A stretch of 64,000 bases of DNA from CAWDMN01 sp963803155 (GTDB lineage: Bacteria; Acidobacteriota; Terriglobia; Versatilivoradales; Versatilivoraceae): contig CAWDMN010000059.1 of the NCBI GenBank assembly GCA_963803155.1, positions 372,001-436,000 on the forward strand, written 5' to 3'. Under the pieces are notes generated by a model. The model did no database searches. It was not told where the DNA came from and saw nothing but the letters and a program-made list of their open reading frames with translations. Shown here one piece after another: positions 54,838-64,000 of the stretch. Made by a program: the position numbers and the translations under genes. The stretch's first letter is position 1. Every line of letters starts with the position of its first letter.

Positions 54838-57312
54838 CTACTCCCAGCGCAAAACTTCTATCGGATCGATACGGCTGGCACGGCGAGCGGGCAGATAAGA
54901 GGCCGCCAGGACCGTCACGAAGAATACGATGGTGACAATCGCATAGGTCATCGGATCAGTGGGCGTGACATGAAACAGATGATGGGAGATTAGCCTGGTG
55001 ACAGCCCAGGAACCGGCTAGGCCCACCCCCACGCCAGCGGCCGTCAGCCCAAGGGATTGGCCGAGGACCATCCGCAGGATATCGCGCTGCTCAGCACCCA
55101 TGGCGATTCGGATTCCCATCTCCCGCGCATGCTGGGTTACAAACGAGGAGAGCGATGCATAAAGGCCCGACAAGCTCAAAACCAGCGCCAGCAAGGCCAT
55201 CCCATTTGCCAACAACAAGCTTAATTGCTTTTCCGCAATTTTCGCGGTCAAATCCTGACGAAGCGTTGTGATTTGAACCGCAGTCAGCCGAGGATCGAAA
55301 GCCGCGAGGTTAGCCTTGAGATTTTTTATGAAAGACTCTGGTTTGACGCCAGTCTTCAAAATCAATGTATACTCCGTCTGCAATGCATCCTGGTATAGCG
55401 GATAATACATCTGGTTCCCTATGGAGGCTCTCGCGTAGCTTTCACGGATATTCGGCGCTACACCCACCACCATGTAATGCTTGGCCTCGATTTTGATTTG
55501 CGATCCAATGGGATCTTTTGTTCCCCAAAAGCGTTCGGCCATCGATTCATTAATGATGGCGACTAATGGAGCATTCAGCCGGTCCGCGAAAGTGAACTCT
55601 CTCCCCCGCCGCAATCCAGCCCCGAGCGTATTAAAGTACCCTGGGGTAATCGGCTTGCCCAGGATGGTGGCATCAGGCCCCAACTCAATCCCATTGACGC
55701 TTGCGGCTCCTCCCGCCAGATTAGTGCCAAAGGTCAGGGGCGAGTCTTCACCCAAACAGACCCCCGTGACGCCGGGCAGCTTTTCGAAGTGCTCCAGCAA
55801 ATGTGCGTAATAGTCGGTTTTCCCTTCAACCGCGGGAATATGTTCCTCCTCTGTAAATGCGAGCCGCGCCGTAATCAGGTTGTTCGTGTCGATTCCGTAA
55901 TCCACATTCGCAATCTCAATCATGCTGCGCACCAGCAGCCCAGCACCAACGAGCAATACCATGGAGATGGCAATCTCGCCAAAAACCAGCATTTTTTGTA
56001 GGCGGCGTTTGCTTCGGCTGGTGGAAATCTGGCTGCTTGATTCTTTGAGTGAATTGTTAATGTGCACTCGAGAGACTTGCCAGGCGGGAATTAAGCCAAA
56101 AATCACTCCGGTTAATAATGACAAGACCAGAGTGTATAACAGCACAGTGAGATCAAGGTTGAAACGGTAGGCATGATCGAGGGCATTGTGGCCGAAAAAA
56201 TCAATCAGCGCGTATATCCACTTTGCCACCAGAATGCCAGCGCCCCCACCAAGCAAACCTAAGAGGAGACTCTCGACCAGTAGTTGCCGTATAAGCCGCA
56301 ATCGGCTGGCTCCCAGCACAACCCGCACGGCCATCTCTTTTTCCCGTTGCAGTGCTTTGGCCAGCAGCAGGTTTGTCACATTGGCGCAAATGATGATGGA
56401 AATCAGACCAATCGCCAGAAACAATAAAAGAGGCGATTCATTGGCACCCTGGAGGTCTTTAGGCGCCGGTCCGGAAAGATCGTTCACATAAAAGGAACTC
56501 TCCCGGGCGTTCTCCATTCCCTGCGCCCGGAATCCGCTGGCTATCCGCGACATCTCCTGCTGGGCTTGCTGAGGGGTAATCCCCGGCTTGAGCCAAGCCA
56601 GGTTGTTGGAAATTGATTTGGAAGTCAGCGACTTTCCACCGCCAAAGCCAATCATGCCCCCCATGAAATTTTCTCTGCGCCAGGGGGCAATTAACTGTTG
56701 CATGTTGGATTTATTGGCTATGGCAGTACAATCAAGGCCCGGCAGGCAAAAACCCGAGGGAAGGACTCCGGCAATGGTGTAGCTGAATTTGCCAACTGGC
56801 AGCGATTTACCGAGAACATCCTTGCTGCCGCCATATTCTTTTTGCCATAACGAATAGGGAAGCATTACCACCAAGCTGCCGCCAGGCGCATAATCTTCAG
56901 GCAGAAAGACGCGCCCCACGGTCGGTTTCACATCCAAACCGCGAAGGGTATCTTTGGAGACCTGCCAAATTGCCAACGTCACTCGCTCGCGCCCATTGCG
57001 TAAAGCTCCAAACAATTGAGGGGACCAGTAAGCCATCTTTTCAAAAACATGGTTCTGCTTTTCAATTTCCGGCAATTGTTCGGTCTGGAGACTCATATAA
57101 TTCTTGTATTTCTCGTTGCGGCTGAAGATGGAAACCAGTCGAGCCGTTTCTTTATAAGGCAGCGGTTTGACCAATAGAATGTTCAAATAACTAAAAATAG
57201 CGCAATTGGCGCCAATCCCGAGCGCCAATACAAAAATAATCACCGTGGTCTGGAAGGGGTTTTTCCGCATCATGCGCCCAGCCAGCTTCAAATCAATAAT
57301 GATGCTTTTCAT
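54838..57312 (-). CDS. FtsX/MacB-type permease of the ADOP group
   Basis: 824 residues from the ATG at 57312 with a GGGGAGGA site. The first membrane segment (TTVIIFVLALGIGANCAIFSYLNILLVKPLPYK) is followed by a large MacB-like periplasmic domain (about 50-270), an FtsX domain (about 285-420), a second periplasmic domain and a second FtsX domain ending RRASRIDPIEVLRWE. This duplicated architecture without an ATPase gene beside it is the acidobacterial duplicated orphan permease type. Such proteins are thought to work with an ABC ATPase encoded elsewhere, in macrolide or peptide export or envelope signalling. Substrate unknown. Confidence 0.93.
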   Translation of the reverse strand: MKSIIIDLKLAGRMMRKNPFQTTVIIFVLALGIGANCAIFSYLNILLVKPLPYKETARLVSIFSRNEKYKNYMSLQTEQLPEIEKQNHVFEKMAYWSPQLFGALRNGRERVTLAIWQVSKDTLRGLDVKPTVGRVFLPEDYAPGGSLVVMLPYSLWQKEYGGSKDVLGKSLPVGKFSYTIAGVLPSGFCLPGLDCTAIANKSNMQQLIAPWRRENFMGGMIGFGGGKSLTSKSISNNLAWLKPGITPQQAQQEMSRIASGFRAQGMENARESSFYVNDLSGPAPKDLQGANESPLLLFLAIGLISIIICANVTNLLLAKALQREKEMAVRVVLGASRLRLIRQLLVESLLLGLLGGGAGILVAKWIYALIDFFGHNALDHAYRFNLDLTVLLYTLVLSLLTGVIFGLIPAWQVSRVHINNSLKESSSQISTSRSKRRLQKMLVFGEIAISMVLLVGAGLLVRSMIEIANVDYGIDTNNLITARLAFTEEEHIPAVEGKTDYYAHLLEHFEKLPGVTGVCLGEDSPLTFGTNLAGGAASVNGIELGPDATILGKPITPGYFNTLGAGLRRGREFTFADRLNAPLVAIINESMAERFWGTKDPIGSQIKIEAKHYMVVGVAPNIRESYARASIGNQMYYPLYQDALQTEYTLILKTGVKPESFIKNLKANLAAFDPRLTAVQITTLRQDLTAKIAEKQLSLLLANGMALLALVLSLSGLYASLSSFVTQHAREMGIRIAMGAEQRDILRMVLGQSLGLTAAGVGVGLAGSWAVTRLISHHLFHVTPTDPMTYAIVTIVFFVTVLAASYLPARRASRIDPIEVLRWE

Positions 57313-58660
57313 CAAACGGATTCCTCCCCCTATTGGCAATATCGGAATTGCCGGAAATTTTGAATTCAGACAAACAAAGAAGGTCAGACAACCCTTCTTT
57401 CCATCCTGGCTTTATGCTTCATCCTTTTGTTGCCCTGTCAACAGCACCTCACGCACGAATTTAAAAATCACTAAAACTTGACAGCCGATCCTTTATCAAA
57501 CCGGCAGCAACGGCAAGATAAAATCTATCGTCAAAGGTTCCTTAAACAATCGCAAACCAGATTTCAAATTCGGAATTATGATTATCTTCGCCTCAGATAA
57601 AAAGGGAGGCGTCAGGCTGGATGGATCTCAACAGCCTGATTAAAGCAATTGAACTACCATTCGGGCACAAGCGCTTAACCTAATGGTGGCGATTGATTTT
57701 TACGTTTGGGCCAGAGAGCTGCCGCAAAAAAAGAAGGGCAGGAATCGTCCGGTTACGGGAATCAATTGTCCCAGAAATGGACAGAGATTGGCATTCAGGA
57801 AGGATTCACAATCTCCACAGAGTTGACGCTTGAGGATCAGGTACTTTCGTTTGGCGGCCCATTCGGAGGCGGTCGAGGCGTGGCAAACTCGGATTGACCG
57901 AATGAATCTCCTCCGCAACTCTTGCGGCCCGGGCTTCGAATACGCCAGGGAGGAGTTCCTCAACTGTCTAATGCGTGCGGACCACAGCTCTGTAGCAAAG
58001 GTCTATTGCTGCATCGCCATCAAGTAAAACGCTCACAAACAAACTCTCGATTTGATTCGGGCCCATGCAATAAGTTTGCTCCACCAATCCAGCCCCATTG
58101 CGCTCTGCCCGTAAAACCGCAGCATCGGCAAAGGCAATATTAGGCTAATAATGCATTTGCGGGAGGACGAGCCTTCTGGCGAACTGCCTATTGGTTCCAT
58201 ATTCACCCGCGATGCCTGGCTGAAGCCTCGCCGTATCAGCCGATGTGCTGTGCTACTAGTCAACGCAACTGGCTCACCCTGCCGCAATTTAAATTCAACT
58301 CCTCGCGGCAACATGAATTGAATTTCCCCAATAATTGTGACATTTTTGAGATTGAATACATTGTTGTGAGTTGAAAGCAGCCGCCCGACTGACCTTTCGG
58401 ACCTGCCAGCCTCTATGCATGACTGAGGCTTTCGAAATCAACCTGCTTGGTTCTACTCTCGACTGCCGGATGGCAATCCCTTTGACATGGCTTCCCTATC
58501 CCCGGAATGGTTGCGGGCTCTTTGACTCGCGGGCACGACTTTTGATAAGGTGTGGACACTGCCAGCCACGACCGGCTGTCATGGTTGTCAGCGGTTTCGG
58601 CGTTTATGATGCCGTGAGAGTTTATGAGGTTCTTACCATTAAATTGTTTGGCGGAGAAAT
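57313..58660. other. Gene-poor stretch, possibly decayed coding DNA
   Basis: About 1.35 kb without a supported gene. Around 57680-58300 the plus strand shows coding-like stretches broken by stops and frame changes (for example EEFLNCLMRADHSSVAKVY), but I recognise no family. No transposase motif, tRNA or clear repeat was found. Confidence 0.35.
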
Positions 58661-59134
58661 ATGATCATGAATAAGAGCGGTTCACTTTCCATTGGCGGAT
58701 GGTTCATTTTGGTGCTGGTCCTGACGATTTTCCTTGCCGGCCAGTTGCTTGCGGAGGATACCGTGAGCTTGAAGGTTTATGAGGGATACAACTTTTCGAA
58801 TAGTGTGGTTACCAAGAGAGACGACAAGAGTGCCGATGTTTCCTTTTTCGTGAACCAGGGGCGGAGTGGAGCTCTTTCCTTTGCTTTGGGCGCATTGGGA
58901 GGCAAGAAAATCAAGGAATTCGGCAAAGAAAAGCCCAACGTCCGGGCACTCTCTCCGCGGGAAGTGAATGGGTGGAAGGATTACGTCAATGCTCCGTCGC
59001 CGGGATATTATGCCGTGCTGGATGCCTCGGGGAAAAATCTCTATCTCCTCAATGTCCTTTCCTTTAAGAACCAGGGGAAGGCCGCTTCTTATTGGGAGTT
59101 GACTTTTTCCTGGGTAAAAATTATCACCCCGTGA
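58661..59134 (+). CDS. Exported protein of unknown function
   Basis: 157 residues. Signal peptide with hydrophobic core WFILVLVLTIFLAGQLLAE, then a mature domain of about 125 residues (VSLKVYEGYNFSNSV, GYYAVLDASGKNLYLLNVLSF, SYWELTFSWVKI). I recognise no family. GGAG lies 4 bases before the ATG at 58661 and 10 before a second ATG at 58667, so either start is possible. It is transcribed towards the deformylase gene but 189 bases apart. Confidence 0.65.
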   Translation: MIMNKSGSLSIGGWFILVLVLTIFLAGQLLAEDTVSLKVYEGYNFSNSVVTKRDDKSADVSFFVNQGRSGALSFALGALGGKKIKEFGKEKPNVRALSPREVNGWKDYVNAPSPGYYAVLDASGKNLYLLNVLSFKNQGKAASYWELTFSWVKIITP

Positions 59135-59323
59135 ATTCAGAGCTGGACACGTTGCGGGGATGAGACGCGCGTGGCCGCCGCCTTTCTGCGTCGCTCCCGC
59201 GCAAAGCAAAAGGGGATGTTTCCGCCGATGTTGTCCCATCTAGTCACCATTTTTTTGAATACGGCAAACCTCTTTTCTAGTTAAACTAAAAATGTGGCTC
59301 AACATTATTAGGGAGCAGACCAG

Positions 59324-59839
59324 ATGGCCGTGAAGGAGATCCTTCTTCTTGGAAATCCACGCTTATATGAAACGAGCCGGATGATTCTCCAGGGGGAACT
59401 CGATGAGATTCGAAAGATAGTGGCCGATCTCCGCGACACCTTGCTGGACTTTCGCAAGCGGTATGCCGCGGGTCGTGCCATCGCCGCACCCCAGATCGGC
59501 GTCATGAAACGTCTTGTCTATATGTATATCGACGAACCCGTTGTATTCATCAACCCGGTGCTGGATCGAAAGAGTGAAGAACGGATGGAATTGTGGGACG
59601 ACTGCATGAGCTTCCCGGATCTATTGGTCAGAGTCAGCCGCCACAGTTCGTGCCGCATTTCATACCGAAATCTAAATTGGGAAGAGGAAGAAATGCTTTT
59701 GGAGGGCCCCTTGTCTGAACTGCTCCAGCATGAATGTGATCACCTGGACGGCATCTTGGCGGTATCCAGGGCTGTTGATTCCCGTTCCTTTGCTTTGAGA
59801 AACCAGAAGAAATATTTAACAGCCGGAACGTCCGTCTGA
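59324..59839 (+). CDS. Peptide deformylase, divergent active-site motif
   Basis: 171 residues, usual PDF length. It removes the formyl group from N-terminal Met. Motif 1 GRAIAAPQIG is intact. Motif 2, normally EGCLS, reads DDCMS here (metal ligand Cys94 kept). Motif 3 HECDHLDG has both metal His (136 and 140) and catalytic Glu137. The Glu-Gly to Asp-Asp change before the ligand Cys marks a divergent PDF subgroup; whether it works on ribosomal nascent chains or other formyl peptides is unclear. The start has GGGAG. It stands alone, not next to fmt as in many genomes. Confidence 0.85.
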   Translation: MAVKEILLLGNPRLYETSRMILQGELDEIRKIVADLRDTLLDFRKRYAAGRAIAAPQIGVMKRLVYMYIDEPVVFINPVLDRKSEERMELWDDCMSFPDLLVRVSRHSSCRISYRNLNWEEEEMLLEGPLSELLQHECDHLDGILAVSRAVDSRSFALRNQKKYLTAGTSV

Positions 59840-59926
59840 CGCTATCGCAAATGTTTTGAAGAGCCACGAATGATAATTGCAGCTCATAAAAGCGATGGAA
59901 GGAGTTCCGACGGCGAAGTCGAGTGG

Positions 59927-59957
59927 CGCGGACATCGGGTTGTCCGCGATGTCCGCG
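59927..59957. repeat. Hairpin with 11-bp stem after the deformylase gene
   Basis: CGCGGACATCG and its exact inverse are separated by 9 bases. It may end the deformylase transcript but lacks a T-run; it resembles the window's other palindromic repeats. Confidence 0.4.
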
Positions 59958-60098
59958 GCTCTAGAAAGCGGGAGAAGAATGTCAAGTCCCGTGCTGGGGT
60001 ATGACGCTACGGCATCTCATTGCACAATTAATTTCATCAATCAGCGAAGATAATCTCATTAAGCATATCTGGATTACTACCAAGTGGAAAAGCGCCCA

Positions 60099-61637
60099 TC
60101 AATTGTCGGCATGATGAGCCAGGGCCACCTCACGCTGATGTACGGCTTTATTCACGGCATCCAGGTACGCCCGGGCCACGGCATCGATAGTATCGGAACT
60201 GGCGGCTTTCCCCGTATAACTCTTTTCATCAAAATCCACATGTAGAAAAACTTCAGCCACGGCATCTTCCCCCTGCGTGACCGACTGCATGGAAATATCC
60301 TGCAGCCTGCCCCGTATGCCGGTTATCCGGTCAATCGCCCGGAAAGTAGCGGCGATGGGGCCATCCCCGGTGGCAGTTTCCACCAGGAGATTCTCATCTT
60401 TCATCAATCTGACGGTCGCGCTGGCAATGACTTGGTTGCCGCCAGTCGCGTGGACATATTTCAAATGATAAGCTTCAGGGATGATCCGAATCCCATCATG
60501 GACGATTACCATCAAATCTTCATCGTATACATTTTTCTTCTTGTCGGCCAATTTGGTAAACAGCATATAGGCCCGGTCCAATTCATCCTTGGATAAATTA
60601 TATCCGAGCGCTTCATACCGTTTGAGCAGAGCATGGCGCCCTGAATGTTTTCCCAAGACGATGCGATTGGTCAAAATCCCCACGGATTGAGGCGTCATGA
60701 TTTCATACGTGAGAGCCTCTTTTAACACGCCATCCTGGTGAATGCCCGCTTCATGCGCAAAGGCATTTTTCCCCACAATGGCTTTGTTGGCCTGAACCAT
60801 CAAGCCGGTTAAGTTGCACAACAGGTGGCTGCTCTTGTAAATTTCTTCCGTCGCAATCCGAGTGGTGAATCCCAACCGGTCTTTGCGGACTCGCAGAGAC
60901 ATCACAATTTCTTCCAACGACGCATTGCCGGCTCTTTCGCCGATCCCATTGACGGTACATTCCACCTGACGGGCTCCATTGTGGATAGCCGCCAGGGAAT
61001 TTGCCACGGCCAGACCCAAATCGTTGTGGCAGTGGCTGCTCAGGATCGCTTTGGAAATGTTGGGTACTTTTTCACGGAGCACTTTGAAAATGTTGCCGAA
61101 CTCGTCGGGCATACAATATCCCACAGTGTCAGGAATATTGATGACCGTGGCTCCTTCCGCTATCGCCACTTCCACCACTTTGCAGAGATAATCCAAATCG
61201 CTGCGCCCGGCGTCTTCCGCGGAAAATTCAACATCCCCGCACAACGATTTGGCCAGTTGCACGGCTCTTGCGGCCTGCTCTAAAACTTGAGCGCGGTCTT
61301 TCTTCAGCTTGTATTTCAAATGAATGTCCGAAGTGGCAATAAAGGTGTGGATGCGGGGTTTGGCGGCCTGATCCAAAGCTTCCCAGGCCCGGCGGATATC
61401 CAATTCCGTGGCCCGTGCGAGTCCGGCAATCGAGCAGGAGCGGATTTCTTTGGCCACCTGCGTGACCGACTCGAAATCTCCTTCCGAAGCAATGGGGAAG
61501 CCGGCTTCAATGATATCCACCTGGAGCGCCTCCAATTGCCGGGCCATTTTGAGCTTCTCTTCCAAATTCATGCTGGCTCCGGGAGACTGTTCTCCATCGC
61601 GCAAAGTGGTGTCAAAAATATAAATCCGTTCTTCCAT
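60099..61637 (-). CDS. leuA: 2-isopropylmalate synthase
   Basis: 512 residues from the ATG at 61637 with GAGGAGAAG. It condenses acetyl-CoA and 2-oxoisovalerate, the first step of leucine synthesis. Family motifs: FDTTLRDGEQSPGASM, the metal-binding SHCHNDLGLAVANSLAAI, and NGIGERAGNASLEEIVM. The LeuA dimer allosteric domain (about 380-512) has VHATGGNQVIASATVRL and GDGPIAATFRAIDRI, so leucine feedback control is likely. It is the last of three minus-strand genes with an ornithine cyclodeaminase-like gene and cimA, both of which precede it. Confidence 0.97.
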   Translation of the reverse strand: MEERIYIFDTTLRDGEQSPGASMNLEEKLKMARQLEALQVDIIEAGFPIASEGDFESVTQVAKEIRSCSIAGLARATELDIRRAWEALDQAAKPRIHTFIATSDIHLKYKLKKDRAQVLEQAARAVQLAKSLCGDVEFSAEDAGRSDLDYLCKVVEVAIAEGATVINIPDTVGYCMPDEFGNIFKVLREKVPNISKAILSSHCHNDLGLAVANSLAAIHNGARQVECTVNGIGERAGNASLEEIVMSLRVRKDRLGFTTRIATEEIYKSSHLLCNLTGLMVQANKAIVGKNAFAHEAGIHQDGVLKEALTYEIMTPQSVGILTNRIVLGKHSGRHALLKRYEALGYNLSKDELDRAYMLFTKLADKKKNVYDEDLMVIVHDGIRIIPEAYHLKYVHATGGNQVIASATVRLMKDENLLVETATGDGPIAATFRAIDRITGIRGRLQDISMQSVTQGEDAVAEVFLHVDFDEKSYTGKAASSDTIDAVARAYLDAVNKAVHQREVALAHHADN

Positions 61638-61763
61638 AAACTTCTCCTCTTCTGACAACCCTGGCAGTTTTTCAAGTAGCGAAAATAATCTTGCGGAATT
61701 CGTGCAAGGATTGTTCTTTTTGGTTAGAAGCTCGCCGCGACCTTCTCAAAACCCATGAGACGA

Positions 61764-62996
61764 TCATCCCCCGGACATGAGTCTTTTCAATTCTCGCGCC
61801 AGAATCCCCAGGAAGAAAGAAACGTCCGTTACGATCCCAATGGCCTGTTTGCTTCCCCGATTGGAAAGCTTCAGGGGTGTGGCCTCATGAATATCCACGC
61901 ATACGGTCTTCACATTGCCTCGCAACAGGTTTCCGACGGCAATGCCGTGCAAAGTGGAGGCCAACATCAGGACCACGCTTACATCTCGCAAAGCCTCCAG
62001 GTATTTCTTCTGAGCTTGAACCACATCGGTGACCACATCCACCAGAGGTCCATCATCGCGGATCGAACCGGCCAGAACGAATTCCACGTTGTTTTTTATG
62101 CATTCGTACATCAGGCCGGACTTCAGCACTCCGGAGGACACAGCCCCGCGCAAACCACCCGCTTTATTAATCTCGTTGATGGCCAGCAAATGATTGCGGT
62201 GTCCGCCTTCCACTGGTTTGCCCGTCGATTGGTTGACCCCCAAGGATGTGTTCAACAACGCTTTCTCGCAATCGTGCACGGCCAGCGCATTCCCACTCAA
62301 CAAAACATCGATCACTCCCAGCTTGACGATGTCCACCAGGTATTGATCCGCGCCGGTATGAATCAATGCCGGCCCCGGAACCACCGCCACTTTTTGGCCG
62401 GCGGCTTTCACGCGCAGGATGGTTTTGGCAATTTCCGCAATCAGCAGCCCTTTGTTTGCCTCCGCCGTCAGATCATTCGACATGAAATCGAAGACCGAGT
62501 ATTCACGGCTTCGTTCCAGCGGTTTCACGCGAATCCCCTGGCGCCCCACCGCGATCAAATCCCCTTTGACCACCTCGCTGATTTTCTTGGTGGACGCTTT
62601 TTGTCCATCCCAAACAATCACGGCATCCATCTTTTGGTGAGATACCGCATGCCAGGAGCCGTTCAGTTTGATAAACGTTTCGAAATTGGTCGTAGAATAA
62701 AAATCGTCGGGAAGGAGGCGGTCCCGCGGTGCGGAAACAAACCGGCAGTCCTCCCACTCCACCACCCCGCCAAAATCTTCCAAACCAGCCAGAATTTCAT
62801 CCAACTGTTCCCGTGTTTCCGCTCTGACCATCAAGCGAATTTTCGAGTTGTCCTGATTGGTTTTCCCAATCTGGAAATCGAGCACTTCATATTGGCCGGC
62901 ATGTTCGATGATCTTGTCAAAGGCATGCTTCAAAATACCGGAGTCGATGAGGTGCCCTTCAATCTCGACTGGCTCCTGAAATTTGGATGATTGCAT
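61764..62996 (-). CDS. LOR/SDH-family protein, ornithine cyclodeaminase-like (TIGR00300 type)
   Basis: 410 residues. The N-terminal region (about 1-95) is the LOR/SDH conserved domain. The C-terminal part has a Rossmann-like NAD-binding region (VAVVPGPALIHTGADQYL, VIDVLLSGNALAVHDCEKAL). The NQSTGKPVEGGHRNHLLAINEINKAGG motif is a hallmark of the family. Characterised members in Methanococcus and the C-terminal half of cyanobacterial ArgZ/AgrE convert ornithine to proline and ammonia with NAD+. That role is inferred from the family. The gene lies between cimA (64 bases upstream) and leuA (126 bases downstream), so it is probably in a branched amino-acid operon. Confidence 0.85.
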   Translation of the reverse strand: MQSSKFQEPVEIEGHLIDSGILKHAFDKIIEHAGQYEVLDFQIGKTNQDNSKIRLMVRAETREQLDEILAGLEDFGGVVEWEDCRFVSAPRDRLLPDDFYSTTNFETFIKLNGSWHAVSHQKMDAVIVWDGQKASTKKISEVVKGDLIAVGRQGIRVKPLERSREYSVFDFMSNDLTAEANKGLLIAEIAKTILRVKAAGQKVAVVPGPALIHTGADQYLVDIVKLGVIDVLLSGNALAVHDCEKALLNTSLGVNQSTGKPVEGGHRNHLLAINEINKAGGLRGAVSSGVLKSGLMYECIKNNVEFVLAGSIRDDGPLVDVVTDVVQAQKKYLEALRDVSVVLMLASTLHGIAVGNLLRGNVKTVCVDIHEATPLKLSNRGSKQAIGIVTDVSFFLGILARELKRLMSGG

Positions 62997-63060
62997 AATG
63001 GATATTGTTCCCTATTTTTTACCGCCAGGGGATTTCAAATTCGCGACAACACCCGGAAGA

Positions 63061-64000
63061 CTATGCCGGTTTGTCTTTGTCCGCGGTCAGTGGAGTCTTA
63101 GTCTTCAATCCATATTCTTTTTTCAGTTTGTAATTGATGCTGTCCACCAAAGCTTGCCAACTGGCTTCGATAAGGTTTTCGGAGACACCCACAGTACTCC
63201 AATTTTCCTCGCCGTCACTGGTTTCAATGAGCACTCGCACTTTGGCATCGGTAGCCCCTTTGGGATTCAGAACGCGCACTTTGTAATCCATCAAGCGGAT
63301 ATCCCTGATGCAGGGGAAGAAGGTGGTGAGGGATTTGCGCAACGCCCGGTCTAAGGCACTCACCGGCCCCACTCCTTCCGCGGCGGTGTGTTCTTCAATT
63401 CCGTCGACACTCAATTTAATTACTGCCTCGGAATACGGATTATGGTTTCCTTTTTTTTCGGTGATCAGACGAAATCCTTCAAACTGGAAGAAGTCTTCGG
63501 CCTCATGAACCAGCCGGTTAAACAGCAATTCAAAAGAAGCTTCCGCACCCTCAAACTGGTAACCATAATGCTCCATCTCTTTCAATTTGTTCAAAACTAT
63601 CTGGGCGCTGGGCGATTGGGTATTGATGTCAAAACCCATCTTTTCCGCCTTGGATACGATATTGCTTTTCCCTGAAAGTTCCGAAATGAGCACCCGTCGT
63701 TCGTTGCCAACCAACTCGGGATTGATATGCTCATACGAGGAAGTCTCCTTGCGAACGGCACTGACGTGAATGCCGCCTTTGTGGGCAAAAGCACTCTTTC
63801 CCACATATGGAAAATCCTGGCGGTGATGCATATTGGCAATTTCACTGACGTAGTGCGAAACTTCCGTCATAAGTCGAAGGTTTTCCGCGCCAATAGCGCG
63901 CATCCCCAACTTTAGCTCGATATTGGGAACCACCGTGCACAGGTTAGAGTTGCCGCATCGTTCCCCGTAACCATTAAAGGTTCCCTGAACATGCACGGCG
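63061..64000 (-). CDS. cimA: (R)-citramalate synthase, C-terminal part
   Basis: The frame runs off the right edge; 313 C-terminal residues are seen. It starts inside the catalytic barrel with VQGTFNGYGERCGNSNLCTVVPNI, where citramalate synthases differ from LeuA (NGIGERAGN). KSAFAHKGGIHVSAVRKE is also specific. The C-terminal LeuA-type regulatory domain (about 190-300) contains YSEAVIKLSVDGIEEHTAAEGVGPVSALDRALRKS. CimA makes citramalate from pyruvate and acetyl-CoA for threonine-independent isoleucine synthesis. It is the first visible gene of the cimA-ornithine cyclodeaminase-like-leuA group. Confidence 0.93.
   Translation of the reverse strand, partial: AVHVQGTFNGYGERCGNSNLCTVVPNIELKLGMRAIGAENLRLMTEVSHYVSEIANMHHRQDFPYVGKSAFAHKGGIHVSAVRKETSSYEHINPELVGNERRVLISELSGKSNIVSKAEKMGFDINTQSPSAQIVLNKLKEMEHYGYQFEGAEASFELLFNRLVHEAEDFFQFEGFRLITEKKGNHNPYSEAVIKLSVDGIEEHTAAEGVGPVSALDRALRKSLTTFFPCIRDIRLMDYKVRVLNPKGATDAKVRVLIETSDGEENWSTVGVSENLIEASWQALVDSINYKLKKEYGLKTKTPLTADKDKPA

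Noticed and set aside
57700..58314. Minus-strand frames of 87-93 codons in the 57.3-58.6 kb gap
   Set aside because: No recognised motifs and no ribosome sites; codon pattern not like neighbouring genes.
61755..62990. 411-codon plus-strand frame opposite the ornithine cyclodeaminase-like gene
   Set aside because: Shadow frame; the minus-strand product matches a known family over its full length.

Overview
The window reads as chromosomal DNA of a Gram-negative heterotroph, most likely an Acidobacteriota member. The taxonomic pointers are a large FtsX/MacB-type permease of the acidobacterial duplicated orphan permease (ADOP) type (54838-57312), several exported beta-rich proteins and outer-membrane barrels, and F0 and complex I genes that are split from the rest of their operons. 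The assignment is an inference from gene content. I saw no rRNA gene, tRNA gene or CRISPR array.

Layout. 1-4 kb: maltodextrin genes on the minus strand (GH13 N-terminus running off the left edge, MFS sugar transporter, malQ). 4.3-9 kb: a DsrE/YedF-like protein, a secreted GH30 glycosidase, murJ with an acetyltransferase. 9.2-13.5 kb: signalling module 1, a sigma54 response regulator divergent from CheW, an outer-membrane barrel and a small receiver-like protein; a candidate enhancer palindrome and sigma54 promoter lie between. 13.7-17 kb: carB. 17.4-20.8 kb: a secreted propeller/DUF11 protein bracketed by two inverted copies of a ~235-bp non-coding repeat. 21-23.5 kb: a Rossmann/chemoreceptor-tip fusion, YwbE, an outer-membrane protein. 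23.7-30 kb: secreted GH32, a TlpA-like thioredoxin, an SSS sugar symporter with a small partner, typA.

30.3-42.8 kb: signalling module 2 on the minus strand (two hybrid histidine kinases, a second sigma54 regulator, a small receiver-like protein, a chemoreceptor, a second CheW). No CheA, CheR or CheB is present. 43-45 kb: F0 genes atpZ-atpI-atpB-atpE, with long inverted repeats on both sides of atpI-atpB. 45.4-50.3 kb: a lipoprotein and nuoL-nuoM alone. 51-59.8 kb: ROK glucokinase, a secreted esterase, a VOC protein followed by an attC-like palindrome, the ADOP permease, an exported protein and a divergent peptide deformylase. 60-64 kb: leuA, a LOR/SDH-family ornithine cyclodeaminase-like gene, and the 3' part of cimA.

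The common metabolic theme is polysaccharide and fructan/glucan breakdown outside the cell (GH13, GH30, GH32), sugar import (MFS, SSS) and phosphorylation (glucokinase), alongside core anabolism. The most unusual feature is the pair of CheW/sigma54 modules that share a small unrecognised receiver-like protein. Intergenic DNA is full of palindromic, mostly non-coding repeat elements of several types.
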